From assembly GCF_003590145.2 (NCBI RefSeq), contig NZ_CP060436.1, positions 2,080,001-2,144,000 of the forward strand: a stretch of 64,000 nt of DNA. Reading direction: 5' to 3'. How positions within the stretch are numbered: the first letter of the stretch is position 1; every line of letters starts with the position of its first letter. The stretch is from Pseudooceanicola algae. GTDB lineage: Bacteria > Pseudomonadota > Alphaproteobacteria > Rhodobacterales > Rhodobacteraceae. Shown piece after piece: positions 37,198 through 46,241 of this stretch. Below the pieces are notes generated by a model. The model saw only the letters and a list, made by a program, of their open reading frames with translations, searched no databases and was not told the DNA's origin. A program made the position numbers and the translations under genes.

Positions 37198-38568
37198 TCA
37201 GTAGCTGTAATCGCCGAAGATCCGTGTCACGTCGCCACCCCAGGGACCGGCGTATTGCTCCATCAGCTCGTCGGACAGGACCTTGCCGCTGTCGACGCTT
37301 TCATGCAGGGCGTTCAGGAAATGGGTCTCGTCCGGGATCAGGCCACCGGCACCGGGGCGGGCGCGCGCCTTCAGGCCCGCTTCGGCGATGCTCAGAACCT
37401 CGCGCGCAAGGTCGTGCATCTTCAGCCCGTCGATGCTGGCCTGCAGGCCCTGATCGGCGGCGGCAACCCGCATGGCTTCGCGCTGCGCCGGGGTCCAGCC
37501 CTTCACCAGGTCCCATGCCGCGTCGAGCGCCCCTTGGTCGTAGGTGAGCCCGACCCAGAAGGCCGGCAGGGCGCAAAGACGTCGCCAGGGGCCGCCATCG
37601 GCGCCGCGCATCTCGATGAATTTCTTCAGGCGGGCTTCGGGGAACAGGGTCGTCAGGTGGTCCGCCCAATCGCTGAGCGTCGGATATTCCCCCGGCAGCG
37701 CAGGCAGCTGACCCTTCAGGAAATCACGGAAAGACTGGCCGAGCGCGTCGATGTATTTGCCATCGCGGTAAACGAAATACATCGGCACATCGAGCGCATA
37801 TTCAACCCAGCGTTCAAACCCGAAGCCCTCGTCGAAGACAAAGGGCACCATGCCGGTGCGCGCGTCGTCCAGGTGCCGCCAGACCCAACTGCGATAGCTT
37901 TTCATGCCATTGGGCTTGCCCTCGAAGAAGGGTGAATTGGCAAACAGCGCCGTCGCCACGGGTTGCAGGGCGATGGCCACCCGCATCTTCTGCACCATGT
38001 CCGCCTCGGACCCGAAGTCGAGGTTGACCTGCACCGTGCAGGTGCGCCGCATCATGGTCTGGCCAGCCGTGCCGACCTTCTGCATGTAGCTGTCCATCAG
38101 CTTGTAGCGGCCCTTGGGCATCAGCGGCATCTCGTCGTGCTGCCAGATCGGCGCAGCCCCAAGACCGATGAAGCCGACGCCGATCTCGTCGGCGATGTCC
38201 TTCACTTCGCGCAGGTGGATGTTCACCTCGTCACAGGTCTGGTGAATGGTCTCCAGCGGCGCACCGGACAATTCCAGCGCCCCGCCCGGTTCAAGGCTGA
38301 CGTTGGCGTCGTCCTTGGTCAGGCCGATCAGCTTGCCGCCCTCTGTCACCGGCGCCCAGCCATAGCGGTCGCGCAGCCCTTCCAGCACGGCCTCGATCGA
38401 CCGCGCGCCCTCGTAGGGCAGCGGCTTCAGGCTGTCCTTGCAATAGCCGAACTTCTCGTGCTCGGTGCCGATCCGCCAGTCTTCCTTGGGCTTGCAGCCC
38501 TCGGCGAGGTATTCCGCCATTTGCTCATGGCGTTCGATCGGACCGCCGCCGGTTTGGGGAATGGACAT
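37198..38568 (-). CDS. gshA: Glutamate-cysteine ligase
   Basis: 456 residues, the proteobacterial/plant-type enzyme (GCS2-like family). It joins glutamate and cysteine, the first step of glutathione synthesis. Family marks are IGTEHEKFGY near residue 37, LELSGAPLETIHQT near 99, and MRRTCTVQVNLDF near 173, plus FEMRGADGGPW-like IEMRGADGGPW near 318. Cytoplasmic. It is transcribed after an unknown membrane protein gene with a 112-base gap in which I see no promoter of note. Confidence 0.94.
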   Translation of the reverse strand: MSIPQTGGGPIERHEQMAEYLAEGCKPKEDWRIGTEHEKFGYCKDSLKPLPYEGARSIEAVLEGLRDRYGWAPVTEGGKLIGLTKDDANVSLEPGGALELSGAPLETIHQTCDEVNIHLREVKDIADEIGVGFIGLGAAPIWQHDEMPLMPKGRYKLMDSYMQKVGTAGQTMMRRTCTVQVNLDFGSEADMVQKMRVAIALQPVATALFANSPFFEGKPNGMKSYRSWVWRHLDDARTGMVPFVFDEGFGFERWVEYALDVPMYFVYRDGKYIDALGQSFRDFLKGQLPALPGEYPTLSDWADHLTTLFPEARLKKFIEMRGADGGPWRRLCALPAFWVGLTYDQGALDAAWDLVKGWTPAQREAMRVAAADQGLQASIDGLKMHDLAREVLSIAEAGLKARARPGAGGLIPDETHFLNALHESVDSGKVLSDELMEQYAGPWGGDVTRIFGDYSY

Positions 38569-38680
38569 GAGGGGAGCTCCGCGTCTTGTTCTGGATCAGC
38601 GACCGCAGGGCCACATGAAGAACCAACGATCAAAACCGAATTGCGGGCGGTGTCAATGCACAGTGCCCGCGCGCCGGTGA

Positions 38681-39229
38681 TCAGTTCAGCCGCAATTGCG
38701 ACCGGTCCCAGATCACCACCGGAGCGGTGTCGAGGGGGGCCTGCGTGCCCACCTCGGCGGCATCATGGGCGATGACGCGCTGCACCTCGGAAACCAGCCG
38801 CCCGGTGCGGATGCCCGGCAGGGCGGCGAAGATGTCGAACAGGCCATCCGCGCCTTCCGCCGTCAGCGGTATCATCAGATCGTCCTGGCCATATTGGCTG
38901 AGCCGCCAGCAGGGCGGGTCCTGACCCGGGTCAAGCGCAAGGCGGGTCATCTCGCTCAGGGCGACAGCGCCCCCGGTGAAGGGACCGAAATAGCCGATCT
39001 GGCCTTCGCGGATCTCGACCACGCCGGGACCACCGGAATCGCCGCGAAAGCGCCCGCGCTGCACCCCGGCAAAGACCATGGCCGCACCGGCCAGCGTCAC
39101 TACAAGGCCGATCCAGCGCAGCAGCCCGAAGCTGGTCATCAGCCACCACAGCCCCGGCAGCATCACGGCCAGACCCACCAGCGCCTCGCGCCAGCGGCGG
39201 ATCTGCTGTTCAATTTCCGGGCGGATCAT
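38681..39229 (-). CDS. Small membrane protein of unknown function
   Basis: 182 residues. Two adjacent membrane segments (about 15-33 and 38-55) are followed by a soluble part with REGQIGYFGPFTGGAVALSE and PCWRLSQYGQDDLMIPLTAEGADGLFD (two segments). It looks like an inner-membrane protein with a cytoplasmic PH-like or beta-rich domain; I do not recognise the family. It lies between rsmE and gshA on the same strand and may be co-transcribed with rsmE, 60 bases upstream. Confidence 0.75.
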   Translation of the reverse strand: MIRPEIEQQIRRWREALVGLAVMLPGLWWLMTSFGLLRWIGLVVTLAGAAMVFAGVQRGRFRGDSGGPGVVEIREGQIGYFGPFTGGAVALSEMTRLALDPGQDPPCWRLSQYGQDDLMIPLTAEGADGLFDIFAALPGIRTGRLVSEVQRVIAHDAAEVGTQAPLDTAPVVIWDRSQLRLN

Positions 39230-39289
39230 CGGGCCACCCGCGGGGCGGGGCGATCTGCCCCTGTCGCCAAAAATCTCATCTGCTTCCCC

Positions 39290-40036
39290 CTACCAATCGC
39301 CAAGGTGCAATTGCCACAGGGTCAGCGCCGCCACCGCCGCCGTATCGGCACGCAGGATGCGCGGACCCAGTTGCACCGGCCAGGCGAAGGGCAAGGCGTG
39401 CAACCGCTTGCGCTCTGCCTCGGAAAACCCGCCTTCGGGGCCGATCAGCACCGCCCAGGGCCCGCGCGGCGCATCGCCCAGCGGGCGCGGCGCACCGTCG
39501 GGCGTGCCGTAGGAGGCCTCGGCAAAGGCTTCGTCGCAGAACATCAACTGGCGTTCTGCGGGCCAATTGGCCAGCAGCCGGTCCAGACGGGCAAGGTCGT
39601 TGACCTCGGTCACATAGGTGCTGCCGCATTGCTCTGCCGCCTCGACCGCATGGGCCTGCAACCGGTCGCGGCGGATGCGTTCGGCATTGGTGAAATCGGT
39701 CTGGACGGGCTGAATGCGCGCCACGCCGATCTCGGCCGCCTTTTCGACGATGAAATCGGTCCGCGTCTTCTTGATCGGCGCGAACAGCAGCCACAGGTCC
39801 GGCGGCGCCGCCTGAGGCCGTGACTGGCTGCGGCAGGTCAGTTCACCGCCGCGTTTGCCCGCCGATGTCACCTCGGCCTGCCATTCGCCGTCGTGTCCGT
39901 TGAACAGGGCCACGGCGCTGCCTTCGGTCAGTCGCATGACGCCGAAAAGGTAATGCGCCTGGTCGCGCTCCAGCGGAACGGTTTGCCCTGAGGCCAAGGG
40001 GTGCTCTACACAGAGCCTGATCTTTGCTGCATCCAT
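39290..40036 (-). CDS. rsmE: 16S rRNA (uracil1498-N3)-methyltransferase
   Basis: 248 residues. A SPOUT-class enzyme that methylates U1498 of 16S rRNA. The N-terminal PUA-like part includes RDQAHYLFGVMRL; the knot region has PIKKTRTDFIVEKAAEIGV (about 100-118), LIGPEGGFSEAE (about 199-210) and the C-terminal LGPRILRADTAAVAAL. I start at 40036 (MDAAKIRL...), the family N-terminus; no good ribosome site precedes it. It is divergent from ubiA with only 11 bases between the start codons. Confidence 0.93.
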   Translation of the reverse strand: MDAAKIRLCVEHPLASGQTVPLERDQAHYLFGVMRLTEGSAVALFNGHDGEWQAEVTSAGKRGGELTCRSQSRPQAAPPDLWLLFAPIKKTRTDFIVEKAAEIGVARIQPVQTDFTNAERIRRDRLQAHAVEAAEQCGSTYVTEVNDLARLDRLLANWPAERQLMFCDEAFAEASYGTPDGAPRPLGDAPRGPWAVLIGPEGGFSEAERKRLHALPFAWPVQLGPRILRADTAAVAALTLWQLHLGDW

Positions 40037-40047
40037 GGGGACTACAT

Positions 40048-41049
40048 ATGACCGACCGTGACACGACACCAGAGGCGAGACCCGCTGCGGGCGCGACAGC
40101 TTCGGCCGGGACATCGGATGGTCAGGTCTCGGATGCGGTCCGCGGCAATTGGGTCGACACCCATGCGCCGGCGGCGACGCGGCCCTACCTGCGGCTGGCA
40201 CGGGCAGACCGGCCCATCGGCACATGGCTGCTGCTGCTGCCCTGCTGGTGGGGGCTGCTTCTGGCCATGGCGTCGGACGGCCAGCCGCGCTGGCAGGATC
40301 TGTGGATCTTTGTCGGCTGCGGTCTTGGGGCCTGGCTGATGCGCGGCGCGGGCTGTACCTGGAACGACATCACCGACCGCCATATCGACGGCGCGGTCGA
40401 ACGCACCCGGTCGCGGCCCATCCCATCGGGGCAGGTCACGACCAAACAGGCCGCCGGCTGGATGGTGGCGCAGGCGCTGGTCGCCTTCCTGATCCTGCTC
40501 ACCTTCCCGCCCATGGCGATCCTGCTGGGGGTGCTGTCGCTGGTCACCGTGGCGATCTATCCCTTCGCCAAGCGCTTTACCTGGTGGCCGCAGATCTTCC
40601 TGGGCCTTGCCTTCAACTGGGGCGCCCTGCTGGCCTGGACCGCCCATACCGGCAGCCTTGGATGGCCCGCCGTGCTGCTTTACGTGGCCGGGATCTGCTG
40701 GACGCTGTTCTACGACACGATCTATGCCCACCAGGACAAGGAAGACGATGCGCTGATCGGGGTGAAATCCACCGCCCGCCTGTTCATGGACGCCACGCCG
40801 GCCTGGCTGGCGCGCTTCCTGATCGGGACGATGGTCCTGCTCGGCATCGCCGTGCTGGCCGCCCTGCCCGGCGCGCCGCTGGCCGCCCTCGTCGCGCTGG
40901 CCGGTGTCTATGTCATGGGGGCGCATATGCTTTGGCAACTGCGGACCTATGACGGCGCAGACAACGATATCCTGCTGATGCTGTTCCGCGCCAACCGCAA
41001 TGCCGGCCTGCTGCCCCTGCCGTTTTTCGCCTGCGCCATCCTGCTTTGA
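40048..41049 (+). CDS. ubiA: 4-hydroxybenzoate polyprenyltransferase
   Basis: 333 residues, an integral membrane prenyltransferase that attaches the polyprenyl chain to 4-hydroxybenzoate in ubiquinone synthesis. The first Asp-rich motif NDITDRHIDGAVERTRSRP is at about residues 110-128 and the second, YAHQDKEDD, near 230; about eight membrane segments are visible. The start at 40048 has GGGGA 8 bases upstream. Its prenyl substrate should come from the polyprenyl synthase encoded at 8.9 kb. Confidence 0.94.
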   Translation: MTDRDTTPEARPAAGATASAGTSDGQVSDAVRGNWVDTHAPAATRPYLRLARADRPIGTWLLLLPCWWGLLLAMASDGQPRWQDLWIFVGCGLGAWLMRGAGCTWNDITDRHIDGAVERTRSRPIPSGQVTTKQAAGWMVAQALVAFLILLTFPPMAILLGVLSLVTVAIYPFAKRFTWWPQIFLGLAFNWGALLAWTAHTGSLGWPAVLLYVAGICWTLFYDTIYAHQDKEDDALIGVKSTARLFMDATPAWLARFLIGTMVLLGIAVLAALPGAPLAALVALAGVYVMGAHMLWQLRTYDGADNDILLMLFRANRNAGLLPLPFFACAILL

Positions 41050-41110
41050 TTGCAACAATGCCCCCGGCGCTCTAGACACGATCCGATCAACAACGACCAG
41101 GGCCTCAAGT

Positions 41111-43141
41111 ATGCGCCTCGTAACGTTCGCCGTTCTTACCGGAACCTTCGCTCTTGCCGCCGTCGGAAGCCTGGTTGCTGCCGGCTTTGCCGTGACGCAG
41201 GTCGAGGACGCCTCGGAAATCGGGATTCGCACCGCCCTGGACAAGGCGGATCTGGACTGGGCCGAGGTGCAGGCCAATGGGTTGCAGGCGATCCTGTCGG
41301 GCACCGCCCCCAACGAAGCGCAAAGGTTCCGGGCCAAGACCGCCGCCAGCACGGTTGTCGATGCCTCGCGGGTCATCGACGATATGAACGTCGAGGCCCG
41401 CACCGCCCTGAGCCCGCCGCATTTCTCGATCGAGATCCTGCGCAACGACAGCGATATTTCCCTGATCGGGCTGATCCCGGCGGAGATGGACCGCGAGGCG
41501 CTGCTGCGCAGCATCGCCCGGCTGCGCGGCGTCAGCGAGGTCTCGGACCTGTTGCAGACCGCCGATTACCCGGTGCCCCGCGGCTGGAAGGACACCATCG
41601 CCTTTGCCGTCGCCGCACTGAACGATCTGCCCCGCTCCAAGGTGTCGATTTCCGCCAACGAGGTCGCGATCACCGCGATGAGCGAATCGATCCCCGAAAA
41701 GCGCCAGCTTGAAAGCAGCCTGAAGGCCAAGGCCGGCCCCGACATCCGGCTGACCACCGAAATCTCGGCCCCCCGCCCCATCATCGCACCGTTTACCCTG
41801 CGCTATGTCAGTGACGCGGGCGGCGCGCGCTTCGATGCCTGTTCCGTCGACACCGAGGCCGCGCGCAGCCAGATCCTGGCCGCCGCGCGCGACTCCGGCT
41901 TGCCCGAAGGCACGACGCCGCGCTGCACCATCGGCCTTGGCGTACCCTCCTCGGAATGGGGCCGCGCCACGGCCCTGGCGATCCGCGCCGTGGGCAAGCT
42001 GGGCGGCGGCAGCGTGACCTTCTCGGATGCCGATATCAGCCTGCTGGCGCTGGAAGGCACATCGCAGTCGACCTTTGACGAGGTGCTGGGAGAGCTGGAG
42101 AACCGCCTGCCGGATGTCTACGCGCTGCATGCGGTGCTGCCCGAGACCCCGGATCGGGACGAAGAAGAAGGCCCACCGGAATTCATTGCCACCCTCAGTC
42201 CCGAGGGTCTGGTGCAATTGCGCGGCCGGATCTCCGACGAGGTCATGCGCAATGCGGCCGAGGCGCTGGCCAAGGCGCGCTTTGGCGCCGAGCGGGTCTA
42301 TACCTCGGCGCGACTGGACGAAGATTTGCCCGAAGGCTGGTCCCTGCGCGTGCTGACCGCGCTCGACGCCTTGTCGCGGTTGTCCAACGGGGCCGTCACC
42401 GTGACCCCGAGCAGCGTCGGCATCCGGGGCAATACCGGCGACCAGAACGCCAATGCCGACATCGCCCGGCTGTTCGGCGACAAGCTGGGCCAGACGGCGG
42501 ATTTCGACATCGACGTGACCTATCATGAAAAGCTCGATCCGGTCGCCGCCCTGCCCAGCCCCGCGGAGTGCATCAGCCAGATCAACGCGCTTCAGGAGGA
42601 TGCCAAGATCAACTTCGACCCCGGATCGACCAATGTCGAAACCGGCAGCCGCAAGATCCTGGATTCGATCGCCGAAGTGCTCAAGACCTGCCCGGAACTG
42701 CCGCTCGAGATCGCCGGCTATACCGACAGCCAGGGGCGCGAGGAAATGAACCTGGCGCTGTCCAAGAACCGCGCCCAGACGATCCTGGACGAATTGCGCA
42801 TGCGCCGGGTGCTGACCCGGACCTTCCAGGCCGACGGCTTTGGCGAGGATGACCCGATTGCCGACAATGGCACCGCCGAGGGCCGCGAAGCCAACCGCCG
42901 GATCGAATTCCGGCTGATCACCGAAGCCCCCGCAGAAGACGCATCTGCCCAAGGCGATGGCGAGGGCGATGGCGATGGCGGTGGCGAGGATCCGGCTGCG
43001 GAAGAGGCCGACAACGGCAGCGGGGCAGAGGATGAACCCGTCGAAGGCGCGGGCGACGACACCGTCTCAGAAGAAGCCGGGCCAGAGGAGACTGGGCCAG
43101 AGGAAACCGGGAACATCGAAGAAGGCTCCGGCGACGAATAG
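41111..43141 (+). CDS. OmpA-family protein with acidic C-terminal tail
   Basis: 676 residues. An N-terminal membrane or signal segment (about 5-25) is followed by a long periplasmic region with repeated alpha/beta units that may be BON-like, and then an OmpA peptidoglycan-binding domain (about 500-620; marks are INFDPGSTNVE, IAGYTDSQGREEMNLALSKNRA and EGREANRRIEFRL). The last 60 or so residues are very acidic and repetitive (runs of GDGEGD and GPEETGPEETG). It should tether the envelope to peptidoglycan. The start at 41111 leads into the hydrophobic segment; the ribosome site is weak. Confidence 0.88.
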   Translation: MRLVTFAVLTGTFALAAVGSLVAAGFAVTQVEDASEIGIRTALDKADLDWAEVQANGLQAILSGTAPNEAQRFRAKTAASTVVDASRVIDDMNVEARTALSPPHFSIEILRNDSDISLIGLIPAEMDREALLRSIARLRGVSEVSDLLQTADYPVPRGWKDTIAFAVAALNDLPRSKVSISANEVAITAMSESIPEKRQLESSLKAKAGPDIRLTTEISAPRPIIAPFTLRYVSDAGGARFDACSVDTEAARSQILAAARDSGLPEGTTPRCTIGLGVPSSEWGRATALAIRAVGKLGGGSVTFSDADISLLALEGTSQSTFDEVLGELENRLPDVYALHAVLPETPDRDEEEGPPEFIATLSPEGLVQLRGRISDEVMRNAAEALAKARFGAERVYTSARLDEDLPEGWSLRVLTALDALSRLSNGAVTVTPSSVGIRGNTGDQNANADIARLFGDKLGQTADFDIDVTYHEKLDPVAALPSPAECISQINALQEDAKINFDPGSTNVETGSRKILDSIAEVLKTCPELPLEIAGYTDSQGREEMNLALSKNRAQTILDELRMRRVLTRTFQADGFGEDDPIADNGTAEGREANRRIEFRLITEAPAEDASAQGDGEGDGDGGGEDPAAEEADNGSGAEDEPVEGAGDDTVSEEAGPEETGPEETGNIEEGSGDE

Positions 43142-43282
43142 GCATACCTTTTGCCAGGGCAGCCGGTTCCGTGGGGACAGGACCGGCAAACGACGGGCAA
43201 TCGGGACGAACCCCTTGCATCATGGCACCGGGTCAGGGAAATACTCCGGCGAAGACCGGACAGATGTCAGGGGACGGCATAG

Positions 43283-43612
43283 GTGAACAGAAACGAATTT
43301 ATCATTGCCACGGCGATCATCCTGTTCGTGGCCTTCTGCATGGGCTGGTTTGCCTACTGGCTGATCCATCGCTTCACCCGCGTCGATGTCGGCGAGGTCG
43401 CGGAGCTGGACCGGATGGCGCAGGAACTGCATGACGCCGAAGAGACCCGCGATCAGGCGATCAGCTATCTGCAACAACGTGAAGCCGAGTTGAACAGCCA
43501 GTTGGGCCAGTCGGAGGCCGAATTGCGCGCCACCATGGACGGGCTGCGTGAAGCCCGCACGGAAGCCGAGGAACTGCGCGCCTATATCGACCGGGCGAAC
43601 CCTTCGGATTGA
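43283..43612 (+). CDS. Small membrane protein with coiled-coil tail
   Basis: 109 residues from a GTG at 43283 (GTG AAC AGA). One membrane segment (about 6-29) is followed by a highly charged helix with heptad spacing, ELDRMAQELHDAEETRDQAI and then further Glu/Gln/Leu-rich turns to the end. It is probably a single-pass membrane protein with a cytoplasmic or periplasmic coiled coil. I do not recognise a named family. It follows the OmpA-like gene by 141 bases and may belong with it. Confidence 0.75.
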   Translation: MNRNEFIIATAIILFVAFCMGWFAYWLIHRFTRVDVGEVAELDRMAQELHDAEETRDQAISYLQQREAELNSQLGQSEAELRATMDGLREARTEAEELRAYIDRANPSD

Positions 43613-43658
43613 TCGGTTCAGGCAGGATGGGGGCCAAAGCGGCCGTCACCAGACCCTG

Positions 43659-44144
43659 TCACCCCTTGGTCCAGCGCTCCAGTGCCGCTTCGTCGCTGTC
43701 TTTTGCCGCTACCCAGTCTTCGCCGCGGCTGGTCTTTTCCTTCTTCCAGAAGGGTGCACGGCTTTTCAGGTAATCCATCAGGAAGTCGGCCGCCTCGAAG
43801 GCGTCCTGCCGGTGTGCCGAAGCGGTCGCCACCATCATGATCGGCTCTTCGGGGCGCAGCGCGCCGAACCGGTGCAGGATCAGGACCGGCCCCAGCGACC
43901 AGCGCTGCGCGGCCTCGGCGCCAATGGCTGCCAGCGCCTTTTCGGTCATGCCCGGATAGTGCTCGATCTCCATGCAGGACAGACGGTCGGCGCCGGGAAG
44001 GTCGCGCACGAGGCCGGTGAATGTGACCATTGCCCCGGCGCCGGAATGGGCGGCGCGGGCGGTGAATTCCGACAGGACCGCGCCGGGATCGAAGGGTGCA
44101 GGCTGTACCCGGATCTCTACAGCGGTGTCTCCGGTCATGGCCAT
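43659..44144 (-). CDS. moaE: Molybdopterin synthase large subunit
   Basis: 161 residues. With MoaD it inserts sulfur into precursor Z to make molybdopterin. Family marks are GAMVTFTGLVRD (about 38-49), LSCMEIEHYPGMTEKAL (about 55-71), HRFGALRPEEP (about 95) and the C-terminal LMDYLKSRAPFWKKE with the active-site lysines. It lies 5 bases after moaD on the same strand. Sequence is complete. Confidence 0.95.
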   Translation of the reverse strand: MAMTGDTAVEIRVQPAPFDPGAVLSEFTARAAHSGAGAMVTFTGLVRDLPGADRLSCMEIEHYPGMTEKALAAIGAEAAQRWSLGPVLILHRFGALRPEEPIMMVATASAHRQDAFEAADFLMDYLKSRAPFWKKEKTSRGEDWVAAKDSDEAALERWTKG

Positions 44145-44149
44145 GCCCC

Positions 44150-44395
44150 TCAGCCCCCGGTCATCGGCGGAAAGAACGCCACTTCGCGCACGCCAGCCAG
44201 GGGCGCGTCGAATTCGGCAAGCTCCTGGTCCAAGGCCACGCGCAGGGCCGTCAGATCGGAAAAGGCCAGGTCATAGCGGTCTTCGCGGGCGCGCAGTTCT
44301 GCCACCAGATCGGCAACTGTCGCGGCCTCGGTCTCGACCCGTTCGCGCGGCAGGCCAATGCGTTCGCGAACCCAGGCGAAATAGAGGACATCCAT
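44150..44395 (-). CDS. moaD: Molybdopterin synthase sulfur carrier subunit
   Basis: 81 residues, a ubiquitin-like protein that starts MDVLYFAWVRERIG and ends in the required double glycine (FFPPMTGG). The thiocarboxylate formed on the last Gly donates sulfur to molybdopterin. Its ATG shares one base with the pgsA stop (TGATG), and moaE follows 5 bases later, so pgsA-moaD-moaE form one coupled operon. Confidence 0.95.
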   Translation of the reverse strand: MDVLYFAWVRERIGLPRERVETEAATVADLVAELRAREDRYDLAFSDLTALRVALDQELAEFDAPLAGVREVAFFPPMTGG

Positions 44396-45057
44396 CACGA
44401 ATCCTTCAGGTGCGGCCGGGCCTTGAGGAAATAATCCATCCCGGTAATCACGGTCAGCACCGCCGCCAGCCAAAGCAACAGGATCCCCCCGACAGAGGCC
44501 CATTCGCTGAGATGGATCATCAGGCCAAGGTGGCCCTGATCCTCGATCGCGCCGCTCAGCACGCCCTGGACCATGTGGTTGTCCATGCCGAAGATCGCGG
44601 CACCCAACTGGTTCTCCAGGATGCCTTGCGCGAACAGCACGGCGATGGCGACCATCTGCGACGTTGTCTTCCACTTTGCCAGCTTGGTGACCTTCAGCAA
44701 TCCGGCCGTGTCCCCGAGGAATTCGCGCAGCCCCGAGACAAAGACTTCGCGGAACAGGATCAGCGCCGTGGGCAGCACCAGCCATTCGGCGACCGAGGAA
44801 TAATGCATCAATACCGCCAGCGCGATCACCACCATCGCCTTGTCGGCGATCGGGTCCAGCATCGTGCCCAGGCGGGTCACCAGATTGAGGGACCGCGCAA
44901 GGTAGCCATCGACGTAATCGGTCAGCGAGGCAATAACGAACAGCGCCATCGCGCAGCTGTCGGCAAAGGGGCGCGGCAGCAGCAGGAAGCAAAGCGCGAT
45001 TCCGGGGGCGGCGAGAAGCCGCAGGAGCGTCAGCATATTCGGCAAGGTGATGGTCAT
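44395..45057 (-). CDS. pgsA: CDP-diacylglycerol-glycerol-3-phosphate 3-phosphatidyltransferase
   Basis: 220 residues, an inner-membrane enzyme making phosphatidylglycerol phosphate. The CDP-alcohol phosphotransferase motif is complete: DGYLAR, then G, then D and D in TRLGTMLDPIADK (about residues 49-72). About five membrane segments. It heads an operon with moaD and moaE, a gene order (uvrC/pgsA/moaD/moaE) common in alphaproteobacteria; here uvrC lies only 3 kb away. Confidence 0.94.
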   Translation of the reverse strand: MTITLPNMLTLLRLLAAPGIALCFLLLPRPFADSCAMALFVIASLTDYVDGYLARSLNLVTRLGTMLDPIADKAMVVIALAVLMHYSSVAEWLVLPTALILFREVFVSGLREFLGDTAGLLKVTKLAKWKTTSQMVAIAVLFAQGILENQLGAAIFGMDNHMVQGVLSGAIEDQGHLGLMIHLSEWASVGGILLLWLAAVLTVITGMDYFLKARPHLKDS

Positions 45058-45268
45058 GACCTCTATCTATCCTTCCTCGGCGTCGCGGGAAAGCGGGATT
45101 CCTGCGCGAAAGCGCCGGACCGCCGGGCCGGATTTCGGGGTCGGCGCAGGCCCGACAGCCCGGTTCCGGGGCAGGCCCGGACCCCCACCTGCCGCGACCG
45201 GCGCTTTCTGCCCGGTTTGGGCCGTCGTGGCCTTGCTAGGCCCCATGGCGCGGCTTACATGCAAGGGC

Positions 45269-46069
45269 ATGAAAAGCTGGCTTCCCTTCAAATCCCGCAA
45301 GAAACCCTGTGTCGCCGTCATCCGTCTGAACGGCATGATCGCCGCAGGCAAACGTGGCGCGCTTAGCGACGAATCCCTGGCGCCGGTCATCGAGCGGGCC
45401 TTCAGCAAGGGCAAGCCGAGCATGGTGGCCCTGCGGATCAATTCGCCCGGCGGCTCGCCCGTGCAGAGTTCGCTGATCGCGGCGCGGATCCGGCGCCTGT
45501 CCGAGGAAAAGCAGATCCCCGTGATCGCCTTTGTCGAAGATGTCGCGGCCTCGGGCGGCTATTGGCTGGCCTGCGCGGCGGACGAGATCTATGCCGACGA
45601 AAGTTCGATCCTCGGCTCGATCGGGGTGATCTCGGCGGGCTTCGGGGCGCATGTCTTCCTGGCGCGGCAGGGGATCGAGCGTCGCGTCCATACGGCCGGC
45701 GAAAGCAAGAGCATGCTCGACCCCTTCCGCCCCGAGGACGAAGAGGACGTGGCCCGACTGCGTGGCCATCTGGGCGAGATCCACAAGGCCTTCATCGCCT
45801 ATGTGAAACAGCGGCGCGGCGACAAGCTGGCCCCTGAACCACGGCTATTCACCGGCGAGATATTTCTTGGCGCCCAGGCCCCTGAAATGGGGCTGAGCGA
45901 CGGCATCGGCCACCTGGTTCCGATGATGAAAGAACGCTTTGGCGACAAGGTGCGGTTCCGCGATTATGGGACCAAGCGCAGCCTCCTGACCCGCTTCGGC
46001 GCGTCCGTGCTGAACGAAAGCCTTGCCGGGATCGAGGAACGCGCCGCCTTCGCGCGCTTCGGCCTCTGA
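45269..46069 (+). CDS. S49 family peptidase (SohB/SppA-like)
   Basis: 266 residues, a short single-domain signal-peptide-peptidase-type serine protease. The core shows NSPGGSPVQSS (about 52-62), the nucleophile region DVAASGGYWLACAADEI (about 91-107) and GSIGVIS following it. I use the Met at 45269 (MKSWLPFKSRKKPCVAVIRL), the usual opening; an ATG at 45245 is the alternative. No strong membrane anchor is visible. It is divergent from pgsA and followed one base later by the zinc-ribbon gene. Confidence 0.88.
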   Translation: MKSWLPFKSRKKPCVAVIRLNGMIAAGKRGALSDESLAPVIERAFSKGKPSMVALRINSPGGSPVQSSLIAARIRRLSEEKQIPVIAFVEDVAASGGYWLACAADEIYADESSILGSIGVISAGFGAHVFLARQGIERRVHTAGESKSMLDPFRPEDEEDVARLRGHLGEIHKAFIAYVKQRRGDKLAPEPRLFTGEIFLGAQAPEMGLSDGIGHLVPMMKERFGDKVRFRDYGTKRSLLTRFGASVLNESLAGIEERAAFARFGL

Positions 46070-46070
46070 C

Positions 46071-46241
46071 GTGATCCTGAAAGTCGTCATTCTGTTTCTT
46101 GTCGTCATGGCGGGGCTTTCCATGATCGGAAAGCTGCGCCTGCCGGGCATCAAACCCAAGAAGACCGTGACCTGCCGGTCCTGCGGCCGCCACCTGATCG
46201 GCAAGGGCCCCTGCCCTTGTCGCGGAAAGCGCCGGACATGA
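46071..46241 (+). CDS. Small membrane-anchored zinc-ribbon protein
   Basis: 56 residues from a GTG at 46071, one base after the peptidase stop. One membrane segment (about 2-20) is followed by a basic stretch (KLRLPGIKPKKT) and a four-Cys ribbon, CRSCGRHLIGKGPCPC, then a basic tail. The Cys spacing CxxC...CxC suggests zinc binding. Its stop overlaps the start of the antiporter gene (ATGA). Function unknown; tight coupling on both sides argues that it is a real gene. Confidence 0.8.
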   Translation: MILKVVILFLVVMAGLSMIGKLRLPGIKPKKTVTCRSCGRHLIGKGPCPCRGKRRT

